Positions 7,938-16,087 of a DNA stretch of 18,018 nucleotides are shown piece by piece. The position numbers were made by a program, and so were the translations under genes. Position 1 is the stretch's first letter. Each line of letters begins with the position of its first letter. The notes under the pieces were generated by a model. The model searched no databases, was not told the DNA's origin, and worked only from the letters and a program-made list of their open reading frames with translations. This stretch comes from Candidatus Zixiibacteriota bacterium (GTDB taxonomy: Bacteria > Zixibacteria > MSB-5A5 > GN15 > FEB-12), in contig DAOWMZ010000003.1 of assembly GCA_030642845.1 (NCBI GenBank), positions 1 to 18,018 of the forward strand. The letters run 5' to 3'.

Positions 7938-9348
7938 TAATTCAAAAAAAAACGGCAAAAAAAAACAAACAAAAAAATCTACATCCGGAAAACCCAACTC
8001 CGGTAATGCCATATCAAAAACCAGCACTGTTTCAAATAATACGACAACATCAGCGTCCAATGAACAAAAAGATAAAGTAACCGAGCTTACCCAGTCCAAC
8101 CGTCAACTCAAACGCAAAATATTTGACCTCTATACCGTATTTGAAATAAGCCGAAATTTTAACTCTGTTCTCAATTATCAAAACTTGCTTGATTCATTTA
8201 TTCTTACATCACTGGCCCAGGTTAGTGCTTCCAAAGGGGCAATATTTATCAAAGAGGTTAGCCGGACCGATAAATTTACTATGGCTAAAGGAAAAGGTTC
8301 CGGACAGTTTCCTTCACCGGATCAATTTTTCGATGGTAACGGTAAATTAGCTAATTATATTAGTCATCTTAATCGACCGGTTGTTACGGAAGACCTATTC
8401 GATGATACTGCCTCCGAAGCTGAACAAAAGATTCTGGCAATGTTTCATCCCGGCGTGGTTGTTCCTATGATTTATAAAACCCGCCTGAGCGGTTTTCTCC
8501 TTGTTTCGGACAAAATATCACAAAATGAATTCAGCCTTGATGATATTGAATTTTTGTCAATTCTGGTAAATCAAATAGTGGTTGCAATAGAAAATGCCCG
8601 CCTGTATGAAGCGGAAAAACAGGCTTCTGAACTACTGAGAGCGGCTCAACATCAACTGGTAAATACTGAACGTTTGGCTGCATTGGGAGAGATGTCGGCC
8701 AGGGTTGCGCATGAAATAAATAATCCCCTGGGCATTATTAAAAACTATATGCTTTTGGTTCGGCGGACAATGGGGAAAAATATCGAAGCCAGCGGTTATG
8801 CTGATATTGTTGGACAGGAGATTGACCGCATTGCCAATATTGTCCGGGAACTTCTGGATTTCTATCGACCGGTCAAAGATGATCTGGAACCTTTAGATGT
8901 TGTTGCAGTGATGGATGATGTACTAACCCTGATGGATCGACAATTTAAAAAACTTAATATTGAGCTTATTACAGACTTTAATACCGATGAATTTCAAATC
9001 AATGGTTTGGCTGATAGTTTAAAGCAGGTATTTTTGAATATAATTATCAATGCCTGTGATGCTATGTCTTCGGGGGGAAAGTTGGGGGTTAAAGTTAAAT
9101 TAGATAATAATGAGATGATAATTTCCTTTTATGATACAGGTCCCGGAATCCAACCAGAAATTATTCCCAGGATTTTTGAGCCTTTTTATACTACCAAACA
9201 ATCCGGAAAAGGGACCGGACTCGGACTATCCGTCTGTTACGGTATAATTAAACGGCATAATGGGTCGATAACATATAAAAACAAGGATGACGGTGGTTGT
9301 TTTGAGATAAAGCTGCCAATCCATAAAGATACTAAGAAGAATGAATAA
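7930..9348 (+). CDS. Soluble GAF-domain sensor histidine kinase
   Basis: A 472-residue cytoplasmic kinase with no membrane segment. Residues 1-48 are a Lys/Ser/Thr/Asn-rich, probably disordered tail; a short coiled coil (about 48-66) precedes a GAF domain (about 68-222), then a helical linker and the HisKA domain with His261 in ARVAHEINNPLG. The HATPase shows the N-box FLNIIINACDAM (Asn370-Asn374 region), DTGPGI (402-407) and GKGTGLGL (426-433). HEINNPLG kinases with this layout usually phosphorylate NtrC-type regulators. It overlaps folC by 8 nt and the next kinase by 8 nt. The codons right after the start contain two runs of nine A, which could slip. The GAF ligand cannot be read from the sequence. 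Confidence 0.93.
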   Translation: MSNNSKKNGKKKQTKKSTSGKPNSGNAISKTSTVSNNTTTSASNEQKDKVTELTQSNRQLKRKIFDLYTVFEISRNFNSVLNYQNLLDSFILTSLAQVSASKGAIFIKEVSRTDKFTMAKGKGSGQFPSPDQFFDGNGKLANYISHLNRPVVTEDLFDDTASEAEQKILAMFHPGVVVPMIYKTRLSGFLLVSDKISQNEFSLDDIEFLSILVNQIVVAIENARLYEAEKQASELLRAAQHQLVNTERLAALGEMSARVAHEINNPLGIIKNYMLLVRRTMGKNIEASGYADIVGQEIDRIANIVRELLDFYRPVKDDLEPLDVVAVMDDVLTLMDRQFKKLNIELITDFNTDEFQINGLADSLKQVFLNIIINACDAMSSGGKLGVKVKLDNNEMIISFYDTGPGIQPEIIPRIFEPFYTTKQSGKGTGLGLSVCYGIIKRHNGSITYKNKDDGGCFEIKLPIHKDTKKNE

Positions 9349-11476
9349 GAACTCGGAAGTTATAATCATAATTGATGATGAAAAGCGGATGTGCGATTCT
9401 CTGTCAGCTTTGTTGACAGGTGATGGTTATATAGTAGAATCTTTTCAGAAATCTATTGAGGCAGTCGAGGTAATCCGGAACAAGAAAATAGATCTGGTTA
9501 TTACAGATATTAAAATGCCCGAAATGAACGGGCTGGAAATTCTCAAGATTGTTAAAGAAGTTGATTCCGACCTGCCGGTTATTCTAATGACTGGTTACGC
9601 CTCTCTTGATACCGCTATCGAAGCAGTTGCCAGTGGAGCCTATGACTATCTTCTTAAACCGGTAGAATTCAATCATCTGGAACTGGCGATCAATCGTGCT
9701 CTCGAAAAAAGAAGAGCCGGTCTGGCTCGGTTACAATTACTTGAAGAACTCAGATTATCAAACATAATTCTTGAGCGAAGGATGGGTGAATTAAATGCTC
9801 TCTATGAAGCAGGGAAATCGATTGGATCGACTGCCAATCTAAAAGATTTGCTTCATCAGATAATTCTTTTAGCTTCAACAGTTACCGAAGCCCAGGTTGG
9901 ATCTATCATGCTCATTGATGAGGGGGGAGAATTTCTGACTATTGAAGCGGCAATCGGACTTGAAAAGAAAATCATATCTTCTACCCGTCTTCCAATAGGA
10001 GAATCTATAGCCGGAACTGTAGCTCAGAGCGGACTCCCGCTTATTATTGAAGATGTCGAAAATGATGAAAAATTCAAGCGGATCAATAAAGAAAAATATG
10101 GGAGGGCTTCAATGCTTTGCTGTCCTCTTCGAATAAAAAATAAGATTATCGGTGTTATAAACCTCGCTAACAAACAGGGTGGAGAAATCTTTTCCAAAAA
10201 CGATCTGAGGCTTTTAACCACTTTTGCTTCACAAGCTGCCATTGCTGTTGATGATGCTAATCAGTTCGAAAAGAACCGCCGGAGATTGGTGGAGTTTGAA
10301 ATATTACATGAGATCAGCAGAGAATTACCCAATATTCAGAATATTAATGATTTCCGTAGTGTCTTAATTGATAAATTAAAAAGAATTTTCCCCATTGATT
10401 ATTCTATCTGGTTTAACTGGAATGCAAATAACAGAACTCTTTTTCCTCATGGTATTTCCGGGAAGGTTGCTATCCCACTTACCGAGAGCGGGGGAATCGA
10501 TCTGAAAAAAGTTAGCATGGACGAGATTACAATCGGTCCCATTGATACTGATTCCCCGGAATTTTCCGATGTGCATAAACTTACAGAATTGTTAGTGCAT
10601 AATTTGAAAGGGAATAATAGTTTTCCGCAGCCAAATATGGCTTATATGGCAATTCCGATGTATCGCCAGGGAGAATTTGCCCATGTTTTTTATCTGGGGG
10701 CTGACAGCGATCATGCCTACAGCGAAGATGATATTTCTTTAGCAAAACTGGTAATTTCACAGGCTGCCCTATTGTTTGAAAAAGAACTCTCACTGTTAAA
10801 TACTACCAGGCTTCTGACTATGGGGAATATGATTTCCGAAATATCACACGATCTGAGAAAACCCCTGACATCAATTAAAGGGGCTCTTCAGGTTTTGAGA
10901 ATGAAACATCCTGAGTTATCCAATAACTCTGAATTATTTAAATCAACTGAAGATGAAATTCATCGTCTCAATGATCTTGTAAGGGAGTTAGTAGATTTTT
11001 CAAATCCCAATAAATATCAAACAGAAAAACTTGATCTCAGAGATGTCGTTGGAAGGGCATCCGAATTGATCTGGCCGGATTTAAAAAAATTAAATATTGA
11101 ATTTGAATCAGAATTTACAAATGTCAACTGGGATTGTATTGTAAACAGAAATCAAATACTTGAAATTTTTCTTAATATCTTTTTAAATGCCATTGATGCC
11201 ATGCCCGATGGAGGTAAGCTTAGAGTTGAAGGTCTGATGGAAAAACCTGATCATAAAAAAGTTGACTATCTCGCTATCCGTATAATAGATAACGGGATAG
11301 GGATAAAGAAAGAAAACATCCCCAAGGTTTTTGACCGATATTTTACATCGAAAGATACCGGGACAGGGCTCGGTTTGGCGATAGTAGAAAGAGTAATATC
11401 TGCTCATAATGGTACCCTTAAAGTTGATTCCATAGAAGGGAAAGGTACAACATTTACCCTTTACTTCCCGAATTAA
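9341..11476 (+). CDS. Hybrid kinase: N-terminal receiver, one clear and one degenerate GAF domain, C-terminal histidine kinase
   Basis: A 711-residue cytoplasmic signalling protein. Receiver: residues 1-123, phospho-acceptor Asp56 in LVITDIKMPEMNG, Lys106 in LLKPVEF. Coiled-coil linker, then a first GAF domain (about 150-305) and a second weaker GAF-like region (about 315-480). HisKA has His503 in ISHDLRKPLTS; HATPase shows Asn616 in FLNIFLNAIDAM, DNGIGI (650-655) and GTGLGL (674-679). With a receiver ahead of the kinase it could take phosphate from the upstream GAF kinase and modulate its own output. It overlaps the upstream kinase by 8 nt and ends the tightly packed operon; the next gene, an NtrC-type regulator, is the probable target. 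Confidence 0.92.
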   Translation: MNKNSEVIIIIDDEKRMCDSLSALLTGDGYIVESFQKSIEAVEVIRNKKIDLVITDIKMPEMNGLEILKIVKEVDSDLPVILMTGYASLDTAIEAVASGAYDYLLKPVEFNHLELAINRALEKRRAGLARLQLLEELRLSNIILERRMGELNALYEAGKSIGSTANLKDLLHQIILLASTVTEAQVGSIMLIDEGGEFLTIEAAIGLEKKIISSTRLPIGESIAGTVAQSGLPLIIEDVENDEKFKRINKEKYGRASMLCCPLRIKNKIIGVINLANKQGGEIFSKNDLRLLTTFASQAAIAVDDANQFEKNRRRLVEFEILHEISRELPNIQNINDFRSVLIDKLKRIFPIDYSIWFNWNANNRTLFPHGISGKVAIPLTESGGIDLKKVSMDEITIGPIDTDSPEFSDVHKLTELLVHNLKGNNSFPQPNMAYMAIPMYRQGEFAHVFYLGADSDHAYSEDDISLAKLVISQAALLFEKELSLLNTTRLLTMGNMISEISHDLRKPLTSIKGALQVLRMKHPELSNNSELFKSTEDEIHRLNDLVRELVDFSNPNKYQTEKLDLRDVVGRASELIWPDLKKLNIEFESEFTNVNWDCIVNRNQILEIFLNIFLNAIDAMPDGGKLRVEGLMEKPDHKKVDYLAIRIIDNGIGIKKENIPKVFDRYFTSKDTGTGLGLAIVERVISAHNGTLKVDSIEGKGTTFTLYFPN

Positions 11477-11583
11477 TCAATTTGATGCTGCACTATTTTG
11501 CTAAAAAACCGCAACTATTTTGCAAATCTTACTTGATTTAGGTTCTTAAATGCCGATAATTTAGAAAAATAAATGACTAAACT
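11477..11583 (+). promoter_or_regulatory. Intergenic gap with a repeated GCA(A)CTATTTTGC element, possible sigma-54-like promoter
   Basis: This is the first real gap (107 nt) after a run of overlapping genes. It contains GCACTATTTTGC (11490-11501) and GCAACTATTTTGC (11511-11523), a near-perfect direct repeat. The second copy resembles a sigma-54 -24/-12 element: CCGCAA, five bases, then TTGCA; the -12 half is good and the -24 half weak. The first copy has one base less spacing. A role as promoter or as binding sites for the downstream activator is possible. No hairpin terminator is visible after the kinase gene. Confidence 0.25.
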
Positions 11584-13011
11584 ATGATAAGACCAAAAAC
11601 AAAAATATTAGTAATCGATGATGACCCCAAAGTTGCCTGGATTTTAAACGAAGGTCTGGCGACAAAGTATGAATTTGTCTCAGCTCGTGACGGTATAGAG
11701 GGTCTTCAGATGATCTCCACCGAAAAGCCGGATCTTATTCTGCTTGATATAAAAATGCCGGGTATGTCAGGGATTGAAGTTCTTGAAAAACTTAATAAAT
11801 TAAATAAACGCCCCGAAGTAATAATGGTTTCCGGTCATGGTGATACCAACTATGTTGTCGATTCCATTAAACATGGCGCAGCTGAATTTATTAACAAGCC
11901 TTTTGATGTTCAGGAAATAGAAATTCATATCAATGGTGTTCTTGAACGAAGCAGTCTCAAAAAAGAAGTTCTCGAACTTAAAAGCGAACTTAAAGTAAAA
12001 AGTAATTGGGTGAATTTTGTCGGCGACTCCCAGGAGATGCAAAAAGTACGCGAGATTATTGAGCAGGTTGCTGATTCCGAATTGACTGTGCTGGTTCGCG
12101 GCGAATCCGGTACAGGAAAAGAAATTGCCGCCCGTTCACTCCATCATTTGTCCTCTCGCAAAGATAAACCATTTGTCAAAGTAAACTGTGCCGCTATCCC
12201 CAGAGACCTCCTTGAATCAGAATTGTTTGGATACGAAAAGGGTGCCTTTACCGGAGCCCATAAAAATAAACAGGGACGTTTTGAGTTGGCTCATCAAGGA
12301 ACAATGTTTCTGGATGAAATCGGAGATATGCCGCTTGAGCTTCAATCCAAGCTGCTTCAGGCTCTCGAACAGCAGGAATTTGTCCGCGTCGGAGGGATAA
12401 ATAATATCCATGTAGATGTCAGGATTATTTGTGCTACCAATAAAAATCTGGAACAGGCTATTGATGAACAGGCTTTCAGAAGTGATCTGTTTTATCGCCT
12501 GAATGAAATTACCATATTATTACCTCCCCTGAAAGATCGTATCAGTGACATTCCATTGTTAGTCGATTTCTTCGTTGAGAAATACAATAAGCTTTATGAA
12601 AAAGATTTTACTAAGGTCTCACAGGAGTCAATTAACCAGCTTATGAGCTATACTTGGCCGGGTAATGTTCGCCAGGTAGAAAATATGATCAAACAGGTAG
12701 TTGTTCGCGGCGATGAGGCTATTATTAGTGATTTGATTATATCAGCCCACAATTTATCCCCAGCCCGCCAGGCAGTGACTGTTAGTGCTGGTAATGTCTC
12801 TCCAGGTCAGATCTTTGATTATAATAATACTGACGGTTATTCCTTAAAAGCAAGAATTGGGAAAATTGTTGCTGGCGAGGAAAAAAAACTTATTGCCGAG
12901 GTTCTCAATAAAACCAACTGGAACCGAAGAAAAGCTGCCGAGATGTTGGATATTAGTTATCGGTCTCTCTTATATAAAATCAAAGACTACGATCTCAATT
13001 CTATAAAATAG
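11584..13011 (+). CDS. NtrC-family sigma-54-dependent response regulator
   Basis: A 475-residue transcription activator. Receiver: residues 1-120 with DDD at 12-14, Asp55 in LILLDIKMPG and Lys105. AAA+ domain: about 143-375, with Walker A GESGTGKE (173-180), the sigma-54 contact loop GAFTGA (220-225), Walker B MFLDEIGD (241-248) and the YTWPGNVRQVEN segment (usually NVREL). A linker leads to a Fis-type helix-turn-helix at about 436-470 (NRRKAAEMLDISYRSLLYKI). With GAFTGA intact it should open sigma-54 promoters when phosphorylated. Placed 107 nt after two soluble kinases, it is the natural output of that signalling set. The ATG at 11584 lacks a clear Shine-Dalgarno sequence but fits the receiver boundary. 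Confidence 0.95.
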   Translation: MIRPKTKILVIDDDPKVAWILNEGLATKYEFVSARDGIEGLQMISTEKPDLILLDIKMPGMSGIEVLEKLNKLNKRPEVIMVSGHGDTNYVVDSIKHGAAEFINKPFDVQEIEIHINGVLERSSLKKEVLELKSELKVKSNWVNFVGDSQEMQKVREIIEQVADSELTVLVRGESGTGKEIAARSLHHLSSRKDKPFVKVNCAAIPRDLLESELFGYEKGAFTGAHKNKQGRFELAHQGTMFLDEIGDMPLELQSKLLQALEQQEFVRVGGINNIHVDVRIICATNKNLEQAIDEQAFRSDLFYRLNEITILLPPLKDRISDIPLLVDFFVEKYNKLYEKDFTKVSQESINQLMSYTWPGNVRQVENMIKQVVVRGDEAIISDLIISAHNLSPARQAVTVSAGNVSPGQIFDYNNTDGYSLKARIGKIVAGEEKKLIAEVLNKTNWNRRKAAEMLDISYRSLLYKIKDYDLNSIK

Positions 13012-13080
13012 TATTTCATAATTCAGTAACAATTCAATCAACCCTATATAGATTTTGATTATGTTATCCAATACTATTAT
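13012..13080. other. Convergent intergenic gap with a long-looped inverted repeat
   Basis: The two flanking genes converge here. AATAGTATT (13007-13015) and AATACTATT (13070-13078) are perfect inverted copies bracketing the gap, and AATCAA (13036-13041) and TTGATT (13055-13060) form a weaker nested pair. There is no GC-rich hairpin with a T run, so I cannot call an intrinsic terminator. Confidence 0.3.
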
Positions 13081-15147
13081 CTATTGTTGAAGCACGGGAT
13101 ATTTCGAGAAAAGTTCCTGTTGCCAGGTATTACTCGCTCCAAGATCTACCGCAATATCAAAAGCTAATCGAGCAGAATTCATCAGCCCAGCCTCCATACA
13201 AACTTCCACTCCCTGCTTGAAGTAATCAACTGGCATATCCGATGAATTGCGCACCATCTCCAGATACTTTGAAGTTAGCTGATCATCTTTTTTTTGTACA
13301 CTAACCGATACCAATCCGGCTATTGCACTAACATGGGTTTGATCTATTCGCAAAACCTCCAGAAATTGATCCTCGGCACGTAGAAAATCCTTTTGTCTAA
13401 GAAAAACAGTCCCTTTGTTATTGATAATAGAAGCGTTAAGCGGATTCAAACCATCAGCAATTTCCAGATATTCCATAGCCTTTTTAAGATCACCTCGGTT
13501 TATATAGCAGGTTCCAAGATTACTGTAGGCGTCAACGAAAATCGGGTTGATTTGAAGAGCCTTATGAAATAGTGATTCAGCCTGATCAAGGTAGCCGGAT
13601 TTCAGCATTTGCTTGCCTCGGTTGGTAAGGCTGGCTTCAGGGAAGCTTTCTACCGCAAGATTGTTCCATCGGGTAGCCGCTTCTTCATTTCCTTCGGTTC
13701 TGTAATAGCTTGTGAGCAGGCTTCTCGCATTACGATTTCGCGTGGGATCAAGTTCTACATAATTCTTGAAATGCGTGATTGCAATTTTCGGTACCCATTG
13801 TGAAGAGACTCGAGGAATGAGTATTAGGAACCCCAGAGTTATAGCCAAAGCAGTTGATAAGAATCTTCGGCGTGATGGTTGTCGGCTCGAGAGGAGGAAA
13901 TAGAAGACCAGCACTGACAGGGGAATACCGGGGAGTGAAAACAAGTCCCAGTTTCGCGGCATCCCGTGCCCCGGATTAAACAAGTAAATGCATGCCATTG
14001 TTGATGCCAGGAGTAAGAGTAAGAATCGTCCGTCAGGTCCGTTCCATAGTCTTTTCCGCTGATTAGTCAGGACTTCCATGATAAAAATTCCGATTCCGGG
14101 TACAAGCATTACCAATAGATTGACAAAGTCACACAGGTGTTTTGGTGAGAGTAAATAATCATTATCAACGGTGAATCGATCCGGTACAAATGGAAGAAAT
14201 GCAAACCGGAAAAAATAGTATTTGTAGAACAGGAAGAAGTAGGTACTTAGCGAAATTATCCCAATCGTAATCATAAGAATTGCCTTACTTCTTTTACTCA
14301 TATTGCTCAAAAGTACAAGAGGTTTTTTGTCATACAGCAAAATGTACAGAAGGGGAGGTAAGAGTGTCATTCCGAAAATATGAAGTCCACAGGCAAATAA
14401 TGCCGGTATGATTACCAGCCATCGAGATGTTTTCCCAAGAGCAGCCAGCAAACCGAGTAAAGTAAATGCCATAATCATGACGACAAACAGGGCATAATTC
14501 TCTACATATCCAAAGAAATGCATGGTGTATCCACCGCAAACCATACCAACGAAAAACAGGCTACGATCCATGAAACGCTCAAAAAGTTTGTATGAGAATA
14601 ACGCTAATATGATTAGCATTAGAAGTCCCGACCCAATAGAGATGATACGAAAAGTTAATAAAGCGTTTTCTTCGGATTGCTCTCCAAGCGTACTATATAC
14701 CACATCGTTTAGCAGAGATGCTCCAATATCCCATGACTTTATAGAGCCAACTCCCTCAGCAAGCCTTGTAAGGAGATAATAACCATCACCTAAGAAGTGA
14801 GTTGTGCTTGAGAATGTAGAGTAAAGAACTGTAAAACTAACCAATGTAATTGTTGCCATGATCCAGTACTTGCCTGCGGTATCTAACGTAGAGGTTTCAA
14901 TATCAACCTTATTTGTAATATGCTTGCTCCACAGCCATAAGAGAGGACATGCACCGCCTGCAATGAGAACCAGTATAGCTTGAAATATGGTTGGCTGATA
15001 AGCCCACCAGTTAACACCCCATACTCGTGCTTCAGAGATAACCCAACCAAGAATGAAGAGACCGATCATACAATAGTAGGCGATAAACAATCTATTGTAT
15101 GAGTGACTTGATGAGCGGGAGCCTTTGGTGTTTGTCCGTTTTTTCAT
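13081..15147 (-). CDS. Polytopic membrane protein with C-terminal TPR domain (GT-C-like, function unknown)
   Basis: A 688-residue protein with a basic N-terminus and about 12 hydrophobic membrane segments between residues 19 and 445, followed by a soluble TPR-type domain. Recognisable repeat segments include SLTNRGKQMLKSGYLDQAES and AYSNLGTCYINRGDLKKAME (about 505-605). The first large loop contains THFLGDGYYLL (116-126), and later conserved-looking motifs are FGYVENYALF (212-221) and GMPRNWDLFS (395-404). The arrangement resembles GT-C glycosyltransferases or O-antigen-ligase-like proteins with TPR tails, but no diagnostic catalytic motif is certain, so I leave function open. I chose ATG 15147; an in-frame TTG at 15159 would add four residues. 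It is transcribed away from the GGDEF-like gene and toward the NtrC gene. Confidence 0.85.
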   Translation of the reverse strand: MKKRTNTKGSRSSSHSYNRLFIAYYCMIGLFILGWVISEARVWGVNWWAYQPTIFQAILVLIAGGACPLLWLWSKHITNKVDIETSTLDTAGKYWIMATITLVSFTVLYSTFSSTTHFLGDGYYLLTRLAEGVGSIKSWDIGASLLNDVVYSTLGEQSEENALLTFRIISIGSGLLMLIILALFSYKLFERFMDRSLFFVGMVCGGYTMHFFGYVENYALFVVMIMAFTLLGLLAALGKTSRWLVIIPALFACGLHIFGMTLLPPLLYILLYDKKPLVLLSNMSKRSKAILMITIGIISLSTYFFLFYKYYFFRFAFLPFVPDRFTVDNDYLLSPKHLCDFVNLLVMLVPGIGIFIMEVLTNQRKRLWNGPDGRFLLLLLASTMACIYLFNPGHGMPRNWDLFSLPGIPLSVLVFYFLLSSRQPSRRRFLSTALAITLGFLILIPRVSSQWVPKIAITHFKNYVELDPTRNRNARSLLTSYYRTEGNEEAATRWNNLAVESFPEASLTNRGKQMLKSGYLDQAESLFHKALQINPIFVDAYSNLGTCYINRGDLKKAMEYLEIADGLNPLNASIINNKGTVFLRQKDFLRAEDQFLEVLRIDQTHVSAIAGLVSVSVQKKDDQLTSKYLEMVRNSSDMPVDYFKQGVEVCMEAGLMNSARLAFDIAVDLGASNTWQQELFSKYPVLQQ

Positions 15148-15425
15148 AGTTCTGTACAATTTTGAATTTAATTTGAACTTACTGTTTTATCACATTCCGG
15201 GCAAGTGTAATTTGTATTTAGGTTGCTGAAGCTACTAACAATTATTATGGAAGTATCAAATAGTGGTCTTTTTCAACTTAACACAAAAACCAGAATAGTA
15301 AACCCTATCAAATAGTCTTAAACTATCCCTAAACAACTCAATAATTATCAATATTTAAGGCATTTTCATGGTAATTATTGTGCATAAATTGAGCAATTAT
15401 ATTCACTCATAACATGATGTTATTG

Positions 15426-15477
15426 TTGACATTTTTCAATAAAAAATTAAAGATTATATATATCTATTGTCTGATAA
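15426..15477 (+). promoter_or_regulatory. Weak candidate promoter for the GGDEF-like gene
   Basis: TTGACA at 15426-15431 is a perfect -35 word, but the nearest TATA-like stretches (from 15454, and GATAAT at 15472-15477) are spaced more than 20 nt away. It is only suggestive, and the spacing argues against a standard sigma-70 promoter. Confidence 0.15.
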
Positions 15478-15501
15478 TACTTTATAAGACATAAAAGTGT
15501 T

Positions 15502-15527
15502 AAAAAATTCTCTTTGAGGAATTTTTT
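15502..15527 (+). promoter_or_regulatory. AT-rich hairpin followed by T run in the leader of the GGDEF-like gene
   Basis: AAAAAATTC (15502-15510) and GAATTTTTT (15519-15527) are perfect inverted copies around an 8-nt loop, and the T run extends to 15528. With one G-C pair the stem is weak, but the shape is that of an attenuator-like terminator about 85 nt ahead of the start codon. Confidence 0.3.
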
Positions 15528-15558
15528 TCCAAAAACAGGAGAATTATATGTTATGGAA

Positions 15559-15581
15559 CAATTATTGCTGATCAATAATTG
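15559..15581. repeat. Perfect 9-bp inverted repeat upstream of the GGDEF-like gene
   Basis: CAATTATTG (15559-15567), spacer CTGAT, CAATAATTG (15573-15581). This is a perfect palindromic pair about 33 nt before the start codon. It could be an operator for a dimeric regulator or a small hairpin in the leader; related half-words occur earlier in the same intergenic region. Confidence 0.45.
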
Positions 15582-15613
15582 AACAGTAGGTTAGCATTCA
15601 AGGTTATAGAGGT

Positions 15614-16030
15614 ATGCATAACAAATTTGTAAATCAAGTTGATATGGAACTTAAGAGAGCCGAAAGGTATTCTGTTTTTGTTTCTATAGTTATATTGGAC
15701 CTCTCTTTTTTAGAGACTTACTTTGAGGGGCATGATTCCAAGGCGGCAAAGGCAGTTATTGATAAGGTTCGAGAGTCAATAAGAATCATGGATTATGTTT
15801 CTCCTCTTGAGGATAACAAGATAGGTGTGCTTTTTCCGGAAACACCACGTCAAGGGGCTGAGATTGTTGGAAGGCGGATTTCTGAGATTATAAAGGATCA
15901 TCTTTCCAAAAAAGAAAAATTATCTGTTAATCGAATAATTCCATTTCAAATGGCCTCTTATCCTGATGCCGCCGGAACTATTACTATCTCAGATTTTTTA
16001 AAAAATTACTCGACTAATTCTCAAAATTGA
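15614..16030 (+). CDS. Small stand-alone degenerate GGDEF-like domain protein
   Basis: A 138-residue soluble protein with the secondary-structure pattern of a diguanylate cyclase domain: FVNQVDMELKRAERYSVFVS, then a hydrophobic strand VILDLS, then DNKIGVLFPET at the place of the GGDEF hairpin, then RQGAEIVGRRISEII, and a C-terminal YPDAAGTITISDFL. The catalytic GG(D/E)EF residues are replaced, so cyclase activity is not expected; it may bind a nucleotide or a partner protein. The start ATG has GAGG only one nt upstream, which is too close; an in-frame ATG at 15644 is an alternative. Expressed alone, divergent from the TPR membrane gene and ended by a strong terminator. Confidence 0.7.
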   Translation: MHNKFVNQVDMELKRAERYSVFVSIVILDLSFLETYFEGHDSKAAKAVIDKVRESIRIMDYVSPLEDNKIGVLFPETPRQGAEIVGRRISEIIKDHLSKKEKLSVNRIIPFQMASYPDAAGTITISDFLKNYSTNSQN

Positions 16031-16043
16031 TGTAATATAAAGT

Positions 16044-16086
16044 GCTTAAAGCAATAAAATTGCTTAAGGCAATAAGATTGCTTTTA
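16044..16086. repeat. 18-nt tandem repeat, two copies plus partial third
   Basis: GCTTAAAGCAATAAAATT (from 16044) and GCTTAAGGCAATAAGATT (from 16062) differ at two positions and run into a third partial GCTTTTA copy. Each unit also contains GCAAT and ATTGC arms able to form a small stem. It lies just after the GGDEF-like gene and immediately ahead of the terminator. Confidence 0.6.
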
Positions 16087-16087
16087 T

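Larger units (their letters stand above)
15148..15613. other. AT-rich divergent intergenic region with repeats and hairpins
   Basis: About 465 nt without a gene between two divergently transcribed genes, so it must hold both promoters. Visible items are an 11-nt direct repeat TATCAAATAGT at 15254-15264 and 15306-15316, several AATTATT or AATAATT words (15240, 15340, 15373, 15560, 15574), a TTGACA at 15426-15431, and two inverted repeats listed separately. I see no ORF, tRNA or recognisable riboswitch. Confidence 0.6.

Noticed and set aside
13036..13060. AATCAA/TTGATT pair as terminator between the convergent genes
   Set aside because: Only 6 bp, AT-rich and without a T run; not enough for an intrinsic terminator.
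13609..13803. Plus-strand ORF inside the TPR membrane gene
   Set aside because: It is antisense to a well-supported coding frame, has no recognisable domain and no upstream signal.
15239..15581. AATTATT words as a CRISPR or iteron array
   Set aside because: The words are short, irregularly spaced and in both orientations in AT-rich DNA; neither repeat length nor spacing fits a CRISPR array or a replication origin.
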